A DNA stretch of 64,000 bases, taken from contig NZ_BMMM01000004.1 in NCBI RefSeq assembly GCF_014645835.1, positions 188,470 through 252,469 on the forward strand. Reading direction: 5' to 3'. Position numbers and translations under genes: made by a program. This DNA comes from Streptomyces albiflavescens. Lineage in GTDB: Bacteria > Actinomycetota > Actinomycetes > Streptomycetales > Streptomycetaceae. The notes below the pieces were generated by a model. The model searched no databases, had not been told where the DNA came from, and worked only from the letters and a program-made list of their open reading frames with translations. This document shows, piece after piece, positions 52,165 to 61,682 of this stretch (position 1 is the stretch's first letter; the number at the start of each line of letters is the position of its first letter).

Positions 52165-54003
52165 GTGATCACTTCTGTGCTCGTCGCCAATCGCGGCGAG
52201 ATCGCGTGCCGTGTCTTCCGCACCTGCCGTGAGGGGGGAATCCGAACCGTCGCCGTGCACTCGGACGCCGACGCGAACGCCCTCCACACGCGCGTGGCCG
52301 ACACGGCGGTACGACTGCCGGGGGCGGCGCCCTCGGAGACGTATCTGCGCGGCGACCTGATCGTGAAGGCGGCCCTCGGCGCCGGCGCGGACGCCGTGCA
52401 CCCCGGGTACGGCTTCCTGTCCGAGAACGCCGACTTCGCCCGGGCCGTCCTCGACGCGGGCCTCGTCTGGATCGGGCCGCCGCCCGAGGCGATCGAGGCG
52501 ATGGCCTCGAAGACGCGCGCCAAGAAGCTGATGGGGATCGAAGCCCTGTCGGAGGTGACGGCCGACGACCTCCCCGTGCTGGTGAAGGCGGCCGCGGGCG
52601 GCGGCGGGCGCGGTATGCGCGTCGTCAGGGAACTGGCGCAGCTGGACGCCGAGTTGACGGCCGCCCGTGCCGAGGCGCTCTCCGCCTTCGGCGACGGGGA
52701 GGTCTTCGTCGAGCCCTATGTGGAGGGCGGCCGGCACGTCGAGGTGCAGATCCTCGCCGACACGCACGGCACCGTGTGGGCACTCGGCACCCGCGACTGC
52801 TCACTCCAAAGGCGCCACCAGAAGGTCATCGAGGAGGCTCCGGCACCGGGGCTGGACGACCTCACGGAGACGCTGTACGACCTGTCGGTACGCGCCGCCC
52901 GCGCCGTCGACTACGTGGGCGCGGGAACGGTCGAGTTCCTGGTCGCGGACGGCAAGGCCCACTTCCTGGAGATGAACACCCGCCTCCAGGTCGAACACCC
53001 CGTCACGGAAGCCGTCTTCGGCATCGACCTCGTGGCACTGCAGATCCAGGTCGCCGAGGGCGCGGCGCTCGAAAACCACCCTCCACGCGCGCGTGGCCAC
53101 GCCGTCGAGGCCCGCCTGTACGCGGAGGACCCGGCCGGCGAGTGGGCCCCGCAGACCGGCACCCTGCACCGCCTCACCGTCCCGGACGGCATCCGTCTCG
53201 ACACCGGCTACACCGACGGCGATCCCATCGGCATCCACTACGACCCGATGCTCGCCAAGGCCGTCGCCCATGCCCCCACGCGCGCGGAGGCCCTCCGCCG
53301 GCTGTCGGGCGCCCTGGAGAAGGCGACGGTCCACGGCCCGGTCACCAACAGGGACCTGCTCGTACGGTCGCTGCGGCACGAGGAGTTCACCGCGGCCCGG
53401 ATGGACACGGGCTTCTACGAGCGGTACCTCGCCGATCTGACGGCACCCGCCGCCGACCCGTACGCCCCCTTGGCCGCCGCGCTCGCGGACGCGCACGGAC
53501 GCTCCAGGTTCGGCGGCTGGCGGAACCTGCCCTCGGGGCCCCAGACCAAGCGCTACCTCATGGCGGGCACCGAACACGAGGTCCACTACCGGCACACCCG
53601 CGAGGGCCTGACCGCCGACGGGGTGCGCGTGGTGCACGCCGACGCCCGTCTCGTCGTCCTCGAAGTGGGCGGCGTACGACGGAAGTTCGAGGTCACGCGC
53701 TACGACGACCAGGTCTTCGTGAACGCGACCGCCCTCACCGCCCTGCCCCGCTTCCCCGATCCGGTCGCCGAGCGCGCCCCCGGCTCACTGCTCGCACCGA
53801 TGCCCGGCACGGTGGTCCGGGTGTCGGAGGGGCTGGCCGTAGGAGCCGCGGTACGGGCCGGAGAGCCCCTGCTGTGGCTGGAGGCGATGAAGATGGAGCA
53901 CAAGATCTCCGCGCCGGTCACAGGAACGCTCACCGCTCTGTACGCCGCGCCCGGCCGGCAGGTGGAGGTCGGCGCATTGCTGGCGGTCGTACAGCAGACC
54001 TGA
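52165..54003 (+). CDS. Acyl-CoA carboxylase alpha: biotin carboxylase plus BCCP
   Basis: The 612-residue product has biotin carboxylase motifs SVLVANRGEIACRVFRTC, VHPGYGFLSENADFA, the Gly-rich KAAAGGGGRGMRVV, and MNTRLQVEHPVTEAVFGIDLV, followed by a BCCP domain with the biotin lysine in EAMKMEHKI. The segment between SKTRAKKLM and the Gly-rich loop is a few residues shorter than usual. It carboxylates biotin with ATP and bicarbonate. GTG 52165 follows GTGAGGGAT, 8 bases after the beta subunit. Confidence 0.93.
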   Translation: MITSVLVANRGEIACRVFRTCREGGIRTVAVHSDADANALHTRVADTAVRLPGAAPSETYLRGDLIVKAALGAGADAVHPGYGFLSENADFARAVLDAGLVWIGPPPEAIEAMASKTRAKKLMGIEALSEVTADDLPVLVKAAAGGGGRGMRVVRELAQLDAELTAARAEALSAFGDGEVFVEPYVEGGRHVEVQILADTHGTVWALGTRDCSLQRRHQKVIEEAPAPGLDDLTETLYDLSVRAARAVDYVGAGTVEFLVADGKAHFLEMNTRLQVEHPVTEAVFGIDLVALQIQVAEGAALENHPPRARGHAVEARLYAEDPAGEWAPQTGTLHRLTVPDGIRLDTGYTDGDPIGIHYDPMLAKAVAHAPTRAEALRRLSGALEKATVHGPVTNRDLLVRSLRHEEFTAARMDTGFYERYLADLTAPAADPYAPLAAALADAHGRSRFGGWRNLPSGPQTKRYLMAGTEHEVHYRHTREGLTADGVRVVHADARLVVLEVGGVRRKFEVTRYDDQVFVNATALTALPRFPDPVAERAPGSLLAPMPGTVVRVSEGLAVGAAVRAGEPLLWLEAMKMEHKISAPVTGTLTALYAAPGRQVEVGALLAVVQQT

Positions 54004-54004
54004 G

Positions 54005-54023
54005 AGGCGCGGGGAACTCCGCG
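54005..54023 (-). repeat. Dispersed 22-bp element, copy 4 (truncated)
   Basis: AGGCGCGGGGAACTCCGCG matches copy 3 on the plus strand, with one change in the second half and the left end missing. It is inside the operon, in the 90-base gap before the acyl-CoA dehydrogenase gene. Confidence 0.55.
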
Positions 54024-54093
54024 ACAAGCCGCACGAGCCACACAAGACCCGCACCCTCCAGACGGCCGAACTCCCTCCCCCTGAGGAGCCCTC

Positions 54094-55254
54094 ATGACAA
54101 CGCTCGTCGAAACCGAAGAACAGAAGGCCCTCCGCTCTGCCGTGGCCGCCCTGGGCAAGCGCTACGGCCGCGACTACCTCACCAAGGTCGTCGCCGACGG
54201 CCGTCACCCGGACGAACTGTGGTCCGAGGCCGCCAAGCTCGGCTACCTCGGCGTCAACCTGCCGGAGGCCTACGGCGGTGGGGGTTGCGGCATAGCGGAA
54301 CTCTCCATCGTGCTGGAGGAGTTGGGGGCGGCGGGCTCCCCGCTGTTGATGATGGTCGTGTCCCCGGCGATCTGCGGCACGGTCATCGCCCGCTTCGGCA
54401 CCGAGGAGCAGAAGCGGGCCTGGCTGCCCGGCCTGGCCGACGGCACCCGCACCATGGCCTTCGGCATCACCGAACCCGACGCGGGCTCCAACTCCCACCG
54501 GATCACCACCACGGCGCGACGCGACGGCGACACCTGGCTCCTCAACGGCCGCAAGGTGTTCATCTCCGGCGTCGACATCGCCGACGCCACGCTCATCGTG
54601 GGACGCACCGAGGACGCGCGGACGGGCAGCCTCAAGCCCTGCCTGTTCATCGTCCCGCGCGACGCGGACGGCTTCGGGCGGCGCCGGATCGACATGGAAC
54701 TCCATGGCGCGGAGAAGCAGTTCGAGCTGACCCTGGACGACGTACGGCTGCCCGCCGACGCGCTCGTCGGCGACGAGGACGCGGGCCTGCTCCAGCTCTT
54801 CGCCGGACTCAACCCCGAGCGGGTGATGACGGCCGCGTTCGCGATCGGCATGGGCCGCTACGCGCTCTCCAGGGCCGTCGAGTACGCGCGCGAACGCACC
54901 GTCTGGAAGGCGCCCATCGGCGCCCACCAGGCGATCGCACATCCCCTGGCGCAGTCCCACATCGAGCTCGAACTGGCCCGCCTGATGATGCAGAAGGCGG
55001 CGTTCCTCTACGACTCCGGGGACGACATCGCCGCCGGAGAGGCCGCCAACATGGCCAAGTACGCGGCCGCCGAAGCCTGCGTGAAGGCCGTCGACCAGGC
55101 CGTGCACACCCTCGGCGGCAATGGACTCACCCGGGAATTCGGCCTCGCCTCACTGATTACGGCGTCGCGCGTGTCTCGTATCGCACCGGTCAGCAGGGAG
55201 ATGATTCTCAACTACGTCTCCCACCAGACCCTGGGCCTGCCCAAGTCGTACTAG
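54094..55254 (+). CDS. Acyl-CoA dehydrogenase
   Basis: The 386-residue product is a typical acyl-CoA dehydrogenase: ALRSAVAALGKRYG at the start, the FAD/substrate signatures MAFGITEPDAGSNSHRI and LNGRKVFISG, and the C-terminal GGNGLTREFGLASLITASRVSRIAPVS. It introduces the 2,3 double bond in an acyl-CoA. It is the fifth gene of the catabolic operon. A ribosome binding site CCTGAGGAG precedes the ATG. Confidence 0.92.
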   Translation: MTTLVETEEQKALRSAVAALGKRYGRDYLTKVVADGRHPDELWSEAAKLGYLGVNLPEAYGGGGCGIAELSIVLEELGAAGSPLLMMVVSPAICGTVIARFGTEEQKRAWLPGLADGTRTMAFGITEPDAGSNSHRITTTARRDGDTWLLNGRKVFISGVDIADATLIVGRTEDARTGSLKPCLFIVPRDADGFGRRRIDMELHGAEKQFELTLDDVRLPADALVGDEDAGLLQLFAGLNPERVMTAAFAIGMGRYALSRAVEYARERTVWKAPIGAHQAIAHPLAQSHIELELARLMMQKAAFLYDSGDDIAAGEAANMAKYAAAEACVKAVDQAVHTLGGNGLTREFGLASLITASRVSRIAPVSREMILNYVSHQTLGLPKSY

Positions 55255-55284
55255 CGAGCCGCCCGAGCCGCTCTAGGAGGAACC

Positions 55285-56850
55285 GTGTTCCGCAGCCAGT
55301 ACGCAGACGTCCCGGCCGTCGAGGAACCCATCCACGACGCCGTCCTCGGCCGTGCCACCGAGCGCGGTGGCACGCCCGCGCTCGTCGACGGCGTCGACGG
55401 GACCACGCTCACGTACGAACAACTGGACCGCTTCCACCGGCTGCTGGCCGCCGCGTTCGCCGACGCGGGCGTCCGCAAGGGCGACGTGCTCGCCCTGCAC
55501 AGTCCGAACACCATCGCCTTCCCGACGGTGTTCTACGCCGCCACGCGTGCGGGGGCGTCGGTCACGACCGTGCACCCGCTCGCCACGCCCGAGGAGTTCG
55601 CCAAGCAGTTGCGCGACAGCGCGGCCGCCTGGATCGTCACCGTGTCGCCCCTCCTGGACACCGCCCGCGCGGCAGCCGAACTCGCGGGAGGCATACGGGA
55701 GATCTTCGTCTGCGACCAGGCACCCGGGCACCGCTCGCTGATCGACCTGCTCGCCACCACCGCGCCCGAACCGCGGATCCACATCGACCCTGTGGCCGAC
55801 GTCGCCGCCCTCCCGTACTCCTCCGGGACGACCGGCATCCCCAAGGGCGTGATGCTCACCCACCGGTCCATAGCCACCAACCTCGCCCAGCTCGTGCCGT
55901 CCATGCCCCTGGGCCCCGGCGACCGCATCCTGGCCGTGCTGCCGTTCTTCCACATCTACGGGCTGACGGCCCTGATGAACGCCCCGCTGCGGCAGGGCGC
56001 CACCGTCGTCGTACTGCCCCGCTTCGAGCTGGACACGTTCCTCGCGGCCATCGAGAAGCACCGCATCAACGTGCTGTTCGTGGCCCCGCCGATCGTCCTG
56101 GCCCTCGCCAAGCACCCGGCGGTCGCCCAGTACGACCTGTCGTCCCTGAAGCACGTCATTTCCTCCGCCGCGCCCCTGGACGCGAAACTGGCGCAGGCCT
56201 GTTCGCAGCGGCTCGGGCTGCCGCCCATCGGCCAGGGCTACGGCATGACGGAACTCTCGCCCTGCACCCACCTGGTGCCCCTGAACACCCCGGACGCGCC
56301 CCCCGGGACGGTCGGCAGGCTCATCGCCGGTACCGAGATGCGCATCGTCTCCCTCGACGACCCCGACAAGGAGCTGGGCGTCGGCGAGGCCGGAGAGATC
56401 GCCATCCGAGGCCCCCAGGTCATGAAGGGCTACCTGGGCCGCCCCGACGCCACCGCCGCGATGATCGACCCCGACGGCTGGCTGCACACCGGAGACGTCG
56501 GTCACGTGGACGCCGAGGGCTGGCTGTTCGTCGTCGACCGCGTCAAGGAACTCATCAAGTACAAGGGCTTCCAGGTGGCCCCCGCCGAGCTGGAGGCCCT
56601 GTTGCTCACCCATGCCGGCATCGCCGACGCCGCCGTCATAGGGGTCTACAACGAGGACCACAACGAAGTCCCGCACGCGTACGTGGTCCGTCAGCCGTCG
56701 GCGCCCGACCTCTCCGAAGGCGAGGTCATGATGTACGTCGCCGAACGCGTCGCCCCCTACAAGAGGGTCCGCGCCGTCACCTTCATCGAGGGCGTCCCGC
56801 GGGCGGCGTCCGGGAAGATCCTTCGACGGGAACTGCGGGGCCGCTCGTGA
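55285..56850 (+). CDS. 4-coumarate-CoA ligase family acyl/aryl-CoA synthetase
   Basis: The 521-residue product has ANL-superfamily motifs in order: P-loop YSSGTTGIPKGVMLTH, FFHIYGLTALMN, GQGYGMTELSP, GWLHTGDVG, the hinge VDRVKELIKYKGFQVAPAELE, and the catalytic Lys in GKILRREL at the end. This resembles Streptomyces 4CL-like enzymes that activate cinnamic-type or fatty acids. In this operon it probably activates the acid to be degraded. GTG follows AGGAGGAACC. Confidence 0.92.
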   Translation: MFRSQYADVPAVEEPIHDAVLGRATERGGTPALVDGVDGTTLTYEQLDRFHRLLAAAFADAGVRKGDVLALHSPNTIAFPTVFYAATRAGASVTTVHPLATPEEFAKQLRDSAAAWIVTVSPLLDTARAAAELAGGIREIFVCDQAPGHRSLIDLLATTAPEPRIHIDPVADVAALPYSSGTTGIPKGVMLTHRSIATNLAQLVPSMPLGPGDRILAVLPFFHIYGLTALMNAPLRQGATVVVLPRFELDTFLAAIEKHRINVLFVAPPIVLALAKHPAVAQYDLSSLKHVISSAAPLDAKLAQACSQRLGLPPIGQGYGMTELSPCTHLVPLNTPDAPPGTVGRLIAGTEMRIVSLDDPDKELGVGEAGEIAIRGPQVMKGYLGRPDATAAMIDPDGWLHTGDVGHVDAEGWLFVVDRVKELIKYKGFQVAPAELEALLLTHAGIADAAVIGVYNEDHNEVPHAYVVRQPSAPDLSEGEVMMYVAERVAPYKRVRAVTFIEGVPRAASGKILRRELRGRS

Positions 56851-57581
56851 CCGTTGTACACATGGCGCGCGACCGCGCCATCACCACCCTCACCCTCGAC
56901 TCGCCCGGCAATCGCAACGCCCTCTCGGCCGTCCTCGTGGGCGAACTGGCGGACGCGCTCACGCGGTGCGGCAAGGACGGCGACGTACGCGCGATCGTCC
57001 TGACCCACACCGGGAACACGTTCTGCGCGGGCGCCGACCTGCGCGACCCGCCCCACCCGGACGCGCTCGTCGGACTGCTGCGGCAGATCGTCGAGCTGCG
57101 CAAACCCGTGCTGGCCCGGGTGACCGGACACGTACGGGCGGGCGGCCTCGGCCTGCTGGGCGCCTGCGACATCGCGGCCGCCTCCACCGAGGCCACCTTC
57201 GCCTTCACGGAGGTACGCATCGGCGTCGCACCCGCCGTGATCTCCCTCCCGCTGCTGCCCCGTACCGACCCCCGCGCCCTCGCCCGCTACTACCTCACCG
57301 GCGAACGCTTCGACGCCGCCGTGGCGGTCCGCACCGGACTCCTCACGGCGACCGGCGACGACGTCGACGAGGTACTCGCCCCCATCCTCGACGGCTTGCG
57401 CCGAGCCTCTCCCCAAGGCCTCGCCGAGACGAAAGAGCTGCTCACGGCTAAGGTGCTGGAGACCTTCGACCGGGACGCGGCCGAACTGACCGCGCTCTCG
57501 GCCCGGCTGTTCTCCTCCGCACAGGCCCGCGAGGGGATGACGGCCTTCCTCGAACGACGGGATCCCGCATGGGTGGTGTGA
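56847..57581 (+). CDS. Enoyl-CoA hydratase/isomerase
   Basis: The 244-residue product has the crotonase start MARDRAITTLTLDSPGNRNALS, the oxyanion-hole segment TGNTFCAGADLRDPP, and GGLGLLGACDIAAASTEATFAFTEVRIGVAP with the second hole Gly and catalytic Glu-type position. GTG 56847 overlaps the ligase stop as GTGA. It hydrates enoyl-CoA in the same pathway. The frame continues open upstream far into the ligase gene, which is a shadow frame. Confidence 0.9.
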   Translation: MTVVHMARDRAITTLTLDSPGNRNALSAVLVGELADALTRCGKDGDVRAIVLTHTGNTFCAGADLRDPPHPDALVGLLRQIVELRKPVLARVTGHVRAGGLGLLGACDIAAASTEATFAFTEVRIGVAPAVISLPLLPRTDPRALARYYLTGERFDAAVAVRTGLLTATGDDVDEVLAPILDGLRRASPQGLAETKELLTAKVLETFDRDAAELTALSARLFSSAQAREGMTAFLERRDPAWVV

Positions 57582-58195
57582 GCGCTCCGGAGAACGCGCC
57601 GAACGCCGCGCGTCTTCCGCATGTCCCCAAGCAGGACCGCAGCCGGGCCACCCGGCAGCGGCTCCTGGCAGCCGCCGTGGCCTGCCTCGCCGAACACGGC
57701 TGGGCGGGCTCCACGGTCTCCGTCGTCGCCGAACGCGCCGGCGTCTCCCGGGGCGCAGCCCAGCACCACTTCCCGACCCGCGAGGACCTCTTCACGGCGG
57801 CGGTCGAGTACGTCGCCGAAGAACGCTCCACCGCCCTGCGCGCCCTCTTCCCCGACGGCGCCGCCGACCGCCGCGCCGTCGTCGCCGCCCTCGTCGACCT
57901 CTACACCGGCCCCCTCTTCCGCGCCGCCCTGCACCTCTGGGTCGCCGCCTCCAACGAGGACCAGCTCCGCCCGAGGGTCACCGAACTGGAGGCCCGCGTC
58001 GGCCGCGAGACCCACCGCATCGCGGTCGACCTCCTCGGCGCCGACGAGTCACGGCCGGGCGTGCGCGAGACGGTCCAGGGCCTGCTGGACATGGCCCGGG
58101 GCCTGGGCCTGGCCAACCTCCTCACGGACGACGCGGTGCGCCGGGAGCGGGTGGTGGCGCAGTGGGGGGCGCTGATGGAGGAGACGCTCGGCTGA
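57569..58195 (+). CDS. TetR-family regulator of the catabolic operon
   Basis: The 208-residue product has an N-terminal TetR HTH: DRSRATRQRLLAAAVACLAEHGWAGSTVSVVAERAGVSRGAAQHHFPTREDLFTAAV. The ligand domain ends with VQGLLDMARGLGLANLL. The ATG lies inside the hydratase gene (13-base overlap); GTG 57578 is an alternative start. As the last gene of the operon it probably represses it through the palindrome at 47981-47994, with an acyl-CoA as the likely inducer. Confidence 0.88.
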   Translation: MGGVSAPENAPNAARLPHVPKQDRSRATRQRLLAAAVACLAEHGWAGSTVSVVAERAGVSRGAAQHHFPTREDLFTAAVEYVAEERSTALRALFPDGAADRRAVVAALVDLYTGPLFRAALHLWVAASNEDQLRPRVTELEARVGRETHRIAVDLLGADESRPGVRETVQGLLDMARGLGLANLLTDDAVRRERVVAQWGALMEETLG

Positions 58196-58209
58196 GGCGT
58201 CGGCCTCAG
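58192..58209. terminator. Bidirectional terminator hairpin over two stop codons
   Basis: CTGAGGC and GCCTCAG form 7-bp perfect arms around GTCG. The hairpin includes the stop of the TetR gene and the stop of the convergent pdxH. Confidence 0.6.
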
Positions 58210-58949
58210 GGACTGAGCCGCTCCACCCGCCAGCTGCCGTCCGGCTCCGCCACGTAACGGAGCCGGTCGTGGAGACGGTTCTCGCGGCCCTGCCAGAACT
58301 CGACCGCCTGCGGGGCGATACGGAAGCCGCCCCAGTGCGGCGGGACCGGGACCTGCTCGCCCTCCGGGTAGCGGGCGCTCAACTCCGCGTACGAGGACTC
58401 CAGCTCGGTGCGGGAGCGGATGACCGAGGACTGGGCACTGGCCCAGGCGCCGAGCTGGGAGCCGTGCGGGCGGGTGCGGAAGTACGCGGCGGTCTCGTCG
58501 CGGCCCGTGCGCCGCGCCGTGCCCGTGACGATGACCTGCCGGGCCTGCGGATGCCACGGGAAGAGCAGCGAGACATACGGGTTGGCGGCCAGCTCGCGGG
58601 CCTTGCGGGAGTCGTAGTTGGTGTAGAAGACGAAGCCCTGCTCGTCGTACTGCTTCAGCAGCACCGTGCGCGAACTGGGGCGGCCCTCGGCGTCCGCGGT
58701 GGAGACGACCATCGCGTTCGGCTCGTGCACGAAACCGTGCACCGCGGCCTGCGCCGCCTGCTTGAACCAGCGGGCGAACTGGTCCATCGGGTGCGGGGCG
58801 AGGTCCGCCTCGTCCAGACCCTCGGCGCGGTAGTGCGCGCGCATCGCGGCGGGGTCGTCGGCGATTTCTTCGGCGGCGGCCTCGGCTGCCTCGGCTGCGC
58901 GCTGGACGATGGGCTCGGCGGCGGATTCATCCGGGAAGCGGTCGTTCAC
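58206..58949 (-). CDS. pdxH: Pyridoxamine 5'-phosphate oxidase PdxH
   Basis: The 247-residue product matches Pdx[69 protein letters not shown], and the C-terminal [27 protein letters not shown]. It oxidises pyridoxine or pyridoxamine phosphate to PLP with FMN. The GTG at 58949 is the likeliest start. An Ala/Glu-rich N-terminal extension of about 25 residues precedes the core. Confidence 0.93.
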   Translation of the reverse strand: MNDRFPDESAAEPIVQRAAEAAEAAAEEIADDPAAMRAHYRAEGLDEADLAPHPMDQFARWFKQAAQAAVHGFVHEPNAMVVSTADAEGRPSSRTVLLKQYDEQGFVFYTNYDSRKARELAANPYVSLLFPWHPQARQVIVTGTARRTGRDETAAYFRTRPHGSQLGAWASAQSSVIRSRTELESSYAELSARYPEGEQVPVPPHWGGFRIAPQAVEFWQGRENRLHDRLRYVAEPDGSWRVERLSP

Positions 58950-59331
58950 GCGGTCATCCTGCCGTATGTGCCCCCGCCTTCGGCGGGCGTGTGCTTCATC
59001 ACTGCGTGGCACTCAGTGCCGCGCACTCTCCCCAAAGGTGGCACTCGGGGATATCGTGCTGCTGCCGTTCCGGTTGGGATGACCGCCAGCCGCACGGGGC
59101 ATCACCGGGGTGACCGCTTCGGACCGCGAGTCGGCGAGGACCCTTCGAAAGGCTCCCCAGAGTCTTCGAGAGTCTTCGAAAGCGACCGTGGAACCGGACC
59201 GGCGGGCGAACGCCCATCGACCGCCACCCACGTCTGACACATGGTCGCGAACACCACGTACACCACGAGCAGCATGTACGCCACGCAACCCCACAACACC
59301 ATCTGTCGCACACATCACGAGGAGCCGCCTG
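58950..59331. other. Intergenic region before citrate synthase with TTCGA repeats
   Basis: The divergent pdxH and citrate synthase promoters lie here. CCTTCGAAAGG at 59142 and the two 10-bp direct repeats AGTCTTCGAG and AGTCTTCGAA at 59161-59180 share TTCGA, possibly regulator sites. From 59230 the DNA is richer in A and C (CACGTACACCACGAG). Confidence 0.5.
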
Positions 59332-60432
59332 ATGTCCGACTTCGTACCCGGACTCGAGGGAGTCATCGCGTTCGAGACGGAGATCGCCGAACCGGATAAG
59401 GAGGGCGGCGCACTCCGGTACCGAGGCGTCGACATCGAGGATCTGGTCGGCCACGTCTCCTTCGGCAACGTCTGGGGGCTGCTCGTCGACGGCGCCTTCA
59501 AACCCGGCCTGCCGCCCGCCGAACCGTTCCCGATCCCCGTCCACTCCGGCGACATCCGCGTCGACGTCCAGTCCGCGCTCGCCATGCTGGCCCCCGTCTG
59601 GGGCCTCAAGCCACTCCTCGACATCGACGAGCAGCAGGCCCGCGAGGACCTCGCCCGCGCCGCCGTCATGGCCCTCTCCTACGTCGCCCAGTCCGCCCGC
59701 GGCCAGGGCCTGCCCATGGTCCCGCAGCACGAGATCGACAAGGCGCAGTCCGTCGTGGAGCGGTTCATGATCCGCTGGCGCGGAGAGCCGGACCCCAAGC
59801 ACGTGGCGGCCGTGGACGCCTACTGGACCTCCGCGGCGGAGCACGGCATGAACGCCTCCACGTTCACGGCCCGCGTCATCGCGTCGACGGGCGCGGATGT
59901 CGCCGCGGCGCTCTCGGGCGCCGTCGGGGCCATGTCGGGCCCCCTGCACGGTGGCGCGCCCTCCCGCGTCCTCGGCATGATCGAGGAGATCGAACGCACC
60001 GGAGACGCCGAGGCCTACGTCAAGCAGGCCCTCGACAAGGGCGAACGCCTCATGGGCTTCGGCCACCGCGTCTACCGCGCCGAGGACCCGCGCGCGAGGG
60101 TCCTGCGCCGCACCGCCCGCGATCTCGGTGCCCCCCGCTTCGAGATCGCCGAAGCCCTGGAGCAGGCCGCGCTCGCCGAACTCCACGCCCGCCGCCCGGA
60201 CCGCGTCCTGGCGACGAACGTCGAGTTCTGGGCCGCCATCGTCCTCGACTTCGCCGAGGTCCCGGCCCATATGTTCACGTCGATGTTCACCTGCGCCCGC
60301 ACCGCGGGCTGGTCGGCGCACATCCTGGAACAGAAGCGCACGGGCCGCCTCGTCCGCCCCTCCGCGCGCTACGTGGGCCCCGGCTCGCGCAGCCCCCAGG
60401 AAATCGAGGGCTACGAGGACATCGCGCACTGA
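59332..60432 (+). CDS. Citrate synthase (type of citrate synthase 2)
   Basis: The 366-residue product has all citrate synthase parts: ALRYRGVDIEDL, the active-site GPLHGGAPSRVLGM with catalytic His, GFGHRVYRAEDPRARVL with the second His and Arg, and ATNVEFWAAIVLDFAEVP near the C-terminal Asp region. It is shorter than type I enzymes and similar to the short Streptomyces paralogues. It condenses acetyl-CoA with oxaloacetate or a related pair. ATG follows GAGGAG. Confidence 0.92.
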   Translation: MSDFVPGLEGVIAFETEIAEPDKEGGALRYRGVDIEDLVGHVSFGNVWGLLVDGAFKPGLPPAEPFPIPVHSGDIRVDVQSALAMLAPVWGLKPLLDIDEQQAREDLARAAVMALSYVAQSARGQGLPMVPQHEIDKAQSVVERFMIRWRGEPDPKHVAAVDAYWTSAAEHGMNASTFTARVIASTGADVAAALSGAVGAMSGPLHGGAPSRVLGMIEEIERTGDAEAYVKQALDKGERLMGFGHRVYRAEDPRARVLRRTARDLGAPRFEIAEALEQAALAELHARRPDRVLATNVEFWAAIVLDFAEVPAHMFTSMFTCARTAGWSAHILEQKRTGRLVRPSARYVGPGSRSPQEIEGYEDIAH

Positions 60433-60463
60433 GGATCGGTCGCACAGGGAAGCAGGTCGCACC

Positions 60464-60497
60464 GAGGACCTCGTGGCGCCGAGGACCTCGTGGCGCC
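60464..60497. repeat. 17-bp tandem duplication between convergent genes
   Basis: GAGGACCTCGTGGCGCC is repeated exactly twice in succession, followed by GAGGAGAGAGGTCCTC, which can pair into a hairpin. It lies between the citrate synthase and dioxygenase genes, and probably has a role as terminator. Confidence 0.8.
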
Positions 60498-60528
60498 GAG
60501 GAGAGAGGTCCTCGCCGTACGCCGGTCA

Positions 60529-61572
60529 TCACGCGGGCGTGAGCAGCTCCGCGTGATGACGGGCGGCGACCAGCGGATGCGCCCGCAGTTTGCCCTTCAG
60601 CTCATTCCTGCCGTACTCGGCGAAGAGCGGATTCGCCGGATCCGTCGTCACCCCGGGCGCGGCGGACGCGTGAGGGAAGGGCAACGGCTCGATCCGCGCG
60701 TCGAGCCGCGGGTTGTAGAAGAACGGCACGGAGAACCGCTCGGTGGCTCCGGCCGGACTGACCACCCGGTGGTTGGTGGCGATCAGATACCCGTTGGTGG
60801 CCACTTCCAGCAGCTCACCCAGATTGACGACGAAGGCCCCCGGCAGCGGCGGCACATCGTGGAACAGCCCGTCCTCCCGCTGCACCTGGAGCCCACCCAC
60901 CTGGTCCTGCAGCAGCAGCGTCAGAAACCCGTAGTCCTTGTGCGCGCCGACCCCCTGATCGCCGCCGTCACCCGCACTCCCCGGGTACCGCACCAGCTTC
61001 AGATGCGGATGAGCCCGCTGCCCGAAGACCGGCTCGTAGAAGTCGCCGGGCGCGCCGATGGCGACGAGCAGCTCACGCAGCAGCCGCGCCGCGACGGCAC
61101 TGAGCCGGTCGATCCAGGCCAGCGCGGCGACCCGCAGCTCCGGCAGGGCGTCCGGCCACTGGTTCGGCCCCTCCAGCCACCAGTACGCGGGCTCACCCGG
61201 CCCGGGTGTCCGAGCCGCCCGTTCAGCCCCTATGTCGAGCTGGTCCCGCCAGTCCCGGCTCCCTCCCGTCAGCTCGTCGCCCGTACGCGTATACCCCCGG
61301 AAATGCGGCGAGTTCACGTTGTCGATCGCGAGCCGATCGGCTTCGGGAAGCGCGAAGAACCGATGCATGGCACGAAGCAGAGCGCCGGTCTCGGCCTCTG
61401 TCACACCGTGCCCGACGAGCTGGAAGAACCCCACGTCGTGCGCGGCGCTGTGCAACTGCGTGTGCAGCAGTGCACGGGCCTGGGGACCGCGGTCGGCCGC
61501 GGAGAGATCAATGATCGGAAGCTGCTGGTACTGGTGTGGCTGCTGGTGCTGAGAAGACGTGTTCGTCGTCAT
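60529..61572 (-). CDS. 2-oxoglutarate/Fe(II) dioxygenase of the isopenicillin-N-synthase family
   Basis: The 347-residue product has the DIOX_N start LPIIDLSAAD and VGFFQLVGHGVTEAE, and the double-stranded beta-helix with GAHKDYGFLTLL (HxD), NHRVVSP (distal His) and ERFSVPFF (2OG-binding Arg-x-Ser). The substrate is unknown. It lies 110 bases downstream of a short leader peptide on the same strand, suggesting control by attenuation. An ATG start with Gln-rich N-terminus is used. Confidence 0.9.
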   Translation of the reverse strand: MTTNTSSQHQQPHQYQQLPIIDLSAADRGPQARALLHTQLHSAAHDVGFFQLVGHGVTEAETGALLRAMHRFFALPEADRLAIDNVNSPHFRGYTRTGDELTGGSRDWRDQLDIGAERAARTPGPGEPAYWWLEGPNQWPDALPELRVAALAWIDRLSAVAARLLRELLVAIGAPGDFYEPVFGQRAHPHLKLVRYPGSAGDGGDQGVGAHKDYGFLTLLLQDQVGGLQVQREDGLFHDVPPLPGAFVVNLGELLEVATNGYLIATNHRVVSPAGATERFSVPFFYNPRLDARIEPLPFPHASAAPGVTTDPANPLFAEYGRNELKGKLRAHPLVAARHHAELLTPA

Positions 61573-61682
61573 GAGTCGCGTCCGCAGGTGTACGGGGCCC
61601 GGGCAGCCGCCAAGGGTGGGGCGGGACCACGGGTGCCAAGTGGAAGAGAGAAACGGCGCGAGAAGCGCACAAGGGGGCTGGG

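Noticed and set aside
52776..57581. A 1601-codon open frame on the plus strand
   Set aside because: Only its last 244 codons (from GTG 56847) are a gene; the rest is a shadow frame across the carboxylase, dehydrogenase and ligase genes, with Arg/Pro-rich low-complexity product typical of high-GC DNA.
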